From NCBI GenBank assembly GCA_019454705.1, contig JACFNS010000051.1, positions 1 through 9,335 on the forward strand: a stretch of 9,335 nt of DNA. The letters run 5' to 3'. This stretch comes from Taibaiella sp. (GTDB lineage: Bacteria; Bacteroidota; Bacteroidia; Chitinophagales; Chitinophagaceae). Positions 6,008-9,335 of this stretch are shown one piece after another. The translations under genes and the position numbers were made by a program. The notes under the pieces were generated by a model. That model saw nothing but the letters and a program-made list of their open reading frames with translations, was not told where the DNA came from and did no database searches. Each line of letters starts with the position of its first letter. Position 1 is the stretch's first letter.

Positions 6008-6739
6008 ATGAAAAAATACGCATTGGTTACAGGTGGTTCACGTGGTATTGGTAAGGCTTGTTGTATCAAGCTGGCGGAGATGGGTTATAATATACTGGTG
6101 AATTACAAGGGCAATAAAGAAGCTGCTGTGGAAACGGCATCACTGGTACGCGAATACGGCGTGAGTGCGCAGATATTGCAGTTTGACGTAGCCAATAAAG
6201 AAGAAGTGAAACACGCCATCATCACCTGGCAGGAGCAACACAACGACTGTATGGTAGAAGTGCTGGTGAACAACGCAGGTGTACGCCAGAATACGCTCAT
6301 GATGAGCATGACTGATGAGCAGTGGGAAAGCGTATTAGATACCAGCCTGCAGGGCATGTACCATGTTACCAAGCAGGTGCTCAACCAGATGCTGATGAAC
6401 CGCTACGGCCGCATCATTAATATGGTGTCCCTCAGCGGATTGAAAGGCCAACCCGGACAGGTAAATTACTCTGCCGCCAAAGCTGGGATGATAGGTGCTA
6501 CCAAGGCGCTGGCGCAGGAAATAGCCAAGCGCAACGTAACCGTAAATGCTATTGCCCCCGGCTTTATCAAAACCGATATGACAGAAGAACTGAACGAAGC
6601 CGACCTGAAAAAAATGATACCCATGCAGCGCTTCGGCGAGGTGCAGGAAGTAGCCGACCTGGTTGGTTTCTTAGCATCAAAAAACGCCGGCTACATCACC
6701 GGGCAGGTTGTGTCTATTAATGGTGGGTTGTATACGTAG
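6008..6739 (+). CDS. fabG: FabG-like 3-oxoacyl-ACP reductase (SDR), likely pigment-cluster type
   Basis: A 243-residue short-chain dehydrogenase/reductase that would reduce 3-oxoacyl-ACP to 3-hydroxyacyl-ACP with NADPH during fatty-acid-like chain building. The dinucleotide-binding TGGSRGIG is at 8-15, the NNAG motif at 88-91, the catalytic Ser141, Tyr154 and Lys158 fall in SLSGLKGQPGQVNYSAAK, and the PGFIKTDMTEEL loop is at 184-195. The residue aligned with FabG's catalytic Asn (28 before the Ser, as in E. coli) is Ser113 (DTSL instead of DTNL), an Asn-to-Ser change in the SDR tetrad. It sits 119 bases after the tyrosine ammonia-lyase-like gene on the same strand. Lyase plus FabG is typical of flexirubin/aryl-polyene loci, so a role in pigment chain reduction is more likely than housekeeping fatty-acid synthesis; that is inference. 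The ATG starting MKKYALVTGG is the standard family start. No clear Shine-Dalgarno or exact -7 box was seen. Confidence 0.9.
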   Translation: MKKYALVTGGSRGIGKACCIKLAEMGYNILVNYKGNKEAAVETASLVREYGVSAQILQFDVANKEEVKHAIITWQEQHNDCMVEVLVNNAGVRQNTLMMSMTDEQWESVLDTSLQGMYHVTKQVLNQMLMNRYGRIINMVSLSGLKGQPGQVNYSAAKAGMIGATKALAQEIAKRNVTVNAIAPGFIKTDMTEELNEADLKKMIPMQRFGEVQEVADLVGFLASKNAGYITGQVVSINGGLYT

Positions 6740-6750
6740 GTTGTTTCGTT

Positions 6751-6823
6751 CCGTCATTGCGACAGAGTATTTATGAATATAAATATGTCGGAAACAACTT
6801 TTCTCAGCGAAGCTAATCTCGCC
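6751..6823. repeat. Possible degenerate dispersed intergenic repeat
   Basis: The spacer after fabG contains CCGTCATTGCGA (6751-6762) and, 44 bases later, GCGAAGCTAATCTCGCC (6807-6823). These resemble the two ends of the widespread CGTCATTGCGA...GCGAAGCAATCTCGC intergenic repeat known, from memory, in many bacterial genomes, with an AT-rich middle here. One copy only is in the window, so identity rests on recollection. No coding sequence is supported in 6740-6855. Confidence 0.35.
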
Positions 6824-6855
6824 AAAATACATTTTACAATCCATAACTTTAATCC

Positions 6856-7642
6856 ATGAACCGCATCATCCCCATCGTTATACTCTTCTGGTTGACTGCT
6901 TGTGGCAGTAGCAATTCTCAAAACAAAGAGGGGGTAAATAGCGATGTAACTCACAGTTTTCAGGCAGAATCCATTTTAAAAGAAGATTTCCCTGAAGAAG
7001 AAACCAGCTATACAATAGAGCCAACAGATACAATTTCTATTGGTAACTATAATTTGTATTTTACTCCATCTGATTCAATCACTTTTCCCCCATATTACAG
7101 CGACCAAAAAATAAGGGACAGTTTTTGGCGTGTATTTGGTAATTCGCACGACGCTGCGAATGCTGTTGAGAATTATTTAGAGAAGGAATTACCTGAGATA
7201 TTCACTTCAAATGATTCAACAATAACCTTGCAACTTGCTGATGGCAAAAAATTAGTTCTGCCAAAATGGGATGAAGAAGAAATGCGGGGTTATTCTCTTT
7301 GTGCAGTACTATGAGGGCGGTGCCTATATGCTGGTAAACAGGAAAAACGGCTATAACAGGCAGATTCATGGTAAGCCGTACTTCTCAAATAATCATAAAT
7401 CATTTATTACTGTGAATGTGGACATGGAAGCCCACTACAGTTTTAATGGTATAGAGTATTATACGGTCACGGCAGACAGCATCATACAGCAATTTGAACT
7501 GGATATTGCAAACTGGGGACCTGCAAAAGCAAAATGGATAAATGACAAGAACATAATTTTGGCGCAGGAACGAATGGTTGCAAATCCTGGCACCTATTAT
7601 TTAACAACTGATTATGCGCTACTTACAATTATGAAAAGGTAA
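6856..7642 (+). pseudogene. Lipoprotein gene interrupted by a frameshift
   Basis: Two overlapping frames look like halves of one protein. The first (6856-7314, 152 codons) has a lipoprotein signal: hydrophobic residues 4-13 and the lipobox LTAC ending at Cys16. It is followed by an acidic, Ser/Thr-rich mature region up to LPKWDEEE. The second frame (7271-7642) lacks any signal peptide and carries VQYYEGGAYMLVNRKNGY, a run of aromatic beta-strands (YSFNGIEYYTV), WGPAKAKWINDKN and a normal C-terminus. The frame must move by +1 between about 7275 and 7312, as if one base were added or two or more lost near GAAGAAGAAATGCGGGG. Related Bacteroidota lipoproteins, as I recall them, have extra residues between the KWDE and YYEGG parts, so a small deletion is also possible. 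Function unknown; it may bind or report at the cell envelope. G+C is lower than in fabG. It converges with the barrel gene 13 bases away. A sequencing error or programmed shift remains possible. Confidence 0.65.
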
Positions 7643-7655
7643 ATCAGCAACCGGA

Positions 7656-8660
7656 TTATTCCTCACCACTTTCCTTGTAAGTAAAAAACCTGTAACTAAG
7701 GCCAATAGTGTGTAAATATTGAGATGCTACCTGCACCCTGTTTACATATTGGTACAACGGGAATTCGCTCAGCGCATAAATGGTAAAGTTATTGAAACTA
7801 TAGCTTAACTGCGGAACAATGCATACTTGTTTCATGCCTGTTGCCAGTACATCAAAATTATAATATGCAAGGTTATAAAGGTCCTCGCTGTATTTCATCT
7901 GGTCCACCCATTCGCCCTTTAGCTGTAGTGTAGCGCCAACTTTATGGAACAGTGTTTTACTGGCAAATAATGACACACTGGCATAGTCTCCGTACTTGAT
8001 ACCCTGGGGATTCCATCCTTTTCGGATATATAATCCGTTCATGAAAATTCTGAAATTACTATTTGGATATCCGCGAAAGGCAAACAGGTAAAAGATGAAA
8101 TCGTTTGAACCTGTTGTTGGTTGTACAGCAGGTGGCATAGTAAGATAATATACATCGCCGGTGTATGGTTCAACCAGCCGGGTGCTGTCATTATATTTTC
8201 CCACCGGCATTTTATATCCTAATCCGACGGTAATTTCATCGCGTGTGGTTTCGCAGTTGTTAGTGTATATCGTGTAACGGGGAAAGATTACCAGGTCACT
8301 GGTGCCCGATGATTTCATAGTGTCTCTTTTGTTGAGGCCAATTTGGGTCCTGTTGATATAATAGCCCCCTTCAAGAGAAAGTGTAAGGGCTTTGGTGATA
8401 CCATGAGATAGTCTCAGGTATGTAAAGTTTGAGCCATAATAATCCAGGAACTTCTTTTCCGCTTTATCTCCGTCTAAAAACTTCCTGGTTGAAAGATGCT
8501 GGTAATTAATATTTACCTCAAATTGCCTGTCTTGCAGCACACCCTGCGATGTGCCTCCTGCAATGGGGCTGCCGCTACCGGCAGAACAACATCCCTGAGC
8601 GTAGATTTTGCCGGATACAACAGAACAAAGTAGTATTACTAGCAAAAAGTATCTCATCAT
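7656..8660 (-). CDS. Outer-membrane beta-barrel protein with N-terminal adjacent cysteines
   Basis: A 334-residue exported protein. A signal peptide covers residues 1-22 (hydrophobic core LLVILLCSVVSG, cleavage after YAQ). The mature chain begins with GCCSAGSGSPIAGG, giving vicinal Cys24-Cys25. The rest alternates aromatic and polar residues in strand-sized segments with short turns, and ends in strands such as LHTIGLSYRFFTY (316-328), as expected for an outer-membrane barrel. The segment PPAVQPTTGSNDFIF (176-190) resembles the VQPGTG-type motif of the putative phenol-degradation meta-pathway transporter family, so that family is the best guess. Further cysteines are at 136 and 280. The terminal Phe/Tyr-rich strand is followed by a short acidic tail. 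Its ATG is 2 bases after the stop of the T9SS thioredoxin-like gene, so the two are almost surely one operon with this gene second. Either of two adjacent ATG codons could be the start. Transported substrate unknown. Confidence 0.75.
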   Translation of the reverse strand: MMRYFLLVILLCSVVSGKIYAQGCCSAGSGSPIAGGTSQGVLQDRQFEVNINYQHLSTRKFLDGDKAEKKFLDYYGSNFTYLRLSHGITKALTLSLEGGYYINRTQIGLNKRDTMKSSGTSDLVIFPRYTIYTNNCETTRDEITVGLGYKMPVGKYNDSTRLVEPYTGDVYYLTMPPAVQPTTGSNDFIFYLFAFRGYPNSNFRIFMNGLYIRKGWNPQGIKYGDYASVSLFASKTLFHKVGATLQLKGEWVDQMKYSEDLYNLAYYNFDVLATGMKQVCIVPQLSYSFNNFTIYALSEFPLYQYVNRVQVASQYLHTIGLSYRFFTYKESGEE

Positions 8661-8662
8661 GA

Positions 8663-9335
8663 TTATTTTATAGTATTGAATTTTAAGACCTCTTTTTGAT
8701 TGTCTCGTTTTATATGCATGAAATAAGTGCCACCGGTCAAATGTCCGATATCAATAGTTTCATTGTTTATACCCTGAGAGGATGTTGTTGATGAGTAGAA
8801 CACTCGCTTTCCGATGATATCTATGATTTCAAATGATACTTGTGCGGAATTATCCAGGTTGTATTTAATACTAAGTGTGTTACCGGCAGGATTTGGGAAA
8901 ATTACTGTGCCAAGTTGTGATTCTGTAATTGTGGTAACAGAGGCGGGAGTTAAAGCGTGATAAATAGCTGATTCAATTCCTGCCGGATCGTCGGCGTCAA
9001 AATTGTGTTTATTAAAGAATATTCTGTGATCTGCTCCACCTACAATGGCTATATGTGGCATACCTGTACCGCCATAATCATCTTCTTTAATTACAGTACC
9101 GCCGGGAGCGTTATCAAATACGGTCAGTATGTCCGGGCCAATATTATTATTAGCGGCCCAGTTGGACAAATAGGTGCAACTGTGGTCTGCATAGTCATCA
9201 ATCAGGTAAAACTTTACTTTGCCGGAATATGCAGGTTTATTGTTATAACTCTTGGCTATATTGTAAGCAGTTTTTACAGGAGCAATACATGTCAGGCAGG
9301 GCATTATCCAGGCCAATACAACAACGTTGCCATTA
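8663..9335 (-). CDS. Thioredoxin-fold protein with C-terminal T9SS sorting domain (5' end outside window)
   Basis: The frame is open through the right edge; 223 residues are visible and the true start lies beyond the window (a TTG at 9316-9314 is internal, since the upstream codons NGNVVV continue the first strand). Counting from the first full codon, the strand VVVLAW is followed by MPCLTC (11-16), a CxxC in the place of a thioredoxin active site. TGMP at 90-93 puts a Pro where the thioredoxin cis-proline belongs. A third cysteine is Cys53. Residues about 141-223 form a type A T9SS sorting domain: VIFPNPAGNTLSIKY, a central FEIIDIIGKRVF strand, then GTYFMHIKRDNQKEVLKF. The protein should therefore cross the outer membrane by the Por system and be surface-anchored or released, with a disulfide or thiol role inferred from CxxC. 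It is co-transcribed with the downstream barrel gene. A peroxiredoxin, TlpA-like or Omp28-like identity cannot be chosen without the N-terminus. Confidence 0.82.
   Translation of the reverse strand, partial: NGNVVVLAWIMPCLTCIAPVKTAYNIAKSYNNKPAYSGKVKFYLIDDYADHSCTYLSNWAANNNIGPDILTVFDNAPGGTVIKEDDYGGTGMPHIAIVGGADHRIFFNKHNFDADDPAGIESAIYHALTPASVTTITESQLGTVIFPNPAGNTLSIKYNLDNSAQVSFEIIDIIGKRVFYSSTTSSQGINNETIDIGHLTGGTYFMHIKRDNQKEVLKFNTIK

Noticed and set aside
6754..6954. 66-codon minus-strand frame across the fabG-lipoprotein spacer
   Set aside because: It overlaps the lipoprotein signal peptide and a repeat-like spacer, with no recognisable protein features.
9314..9316. TTG as the start codon of the T9SS thioredoxin-like protein
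   Set aside because: The frame continues upstream to the window edge with NGNVVV, which completes the first thioredoxin strand, and no signal peptide follows the TTG; the gene is simply cut by the window.

Overview
The window looks like chromosomal DNA of a Bacteroidota bacterium, most likely from the Chitinophagales or a related order. The reasons are a C-terminal type IX secretion (T9SS) sorting domain, start codons with little or no Shine-Dalgarno sequence, TAnnTTTG-type -7 boxes just ahead of genes, many short lipoproteins, and an aromatic ammonia-lyase of the type known from flexirubin-pigmented Bacteroidota. Core genes are near 50% G+C. Several accessory genes are clearly more AT-rich.

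Left part (1-2577). The window opens inside the N-terminus of mfd (minus strand, runs off the left edge). Upstream of it on the same strand is an NAD(P)H-dependent FMN reductase. A small cysteine-patterned lipoprotein follows on the plus strand and converges, 6 bases apart, with a two-C-terminal-domain 3-hydroxyacyl-CoA dehydrogenase on the minus strand.

Middle part (2578-6739). A divergent intergenic region holds a GC-rich palindrome and leads into an aldo/keto reductase of the potassium-channel-beta (AKR6-like) type. Six bases later lies an AT-rich (about one third G+C) orphan gene of unknown function. Then come an aromatic amino-acid ammonia-lyase with an intact MIO triad, closely resembling the flexirubin-type tyrosine ammonia-lyase, and a FabG-like reductase whose active-site Asn is replaced by Ser. 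This lyase/FabG pair is a hallmark of aryl-polyene or flexirubin pigment loci, but no ketosynthase, acyl carrier protein or acyltransferase is in the window. The spacer between the two holds imperfect tandem and low-complexity repeats. The spacer after fabG holds what may be a degenerate dispersed repeat.

Right part (6740-9335). A lipoprotein gene is split by a frameshift near 7271-7314, so it is probably a pseudogene or a sequencing error. On the minus strand, a two-gene unit reads leftward: a T9SS-exported thioredoxin-fold protein (5' end outside the window) and, 2 bases later, an outer-membrane beta-barrel protein whose mature N-terminus carries adjacent cysteines. This pair is the least explained arrangement here and the best candidate for an undescribed system, perhaps redox or metal handling at the cell surface. 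That role is inference only.

No tRNA, rRNA, CRISPR array or transposase was seen.
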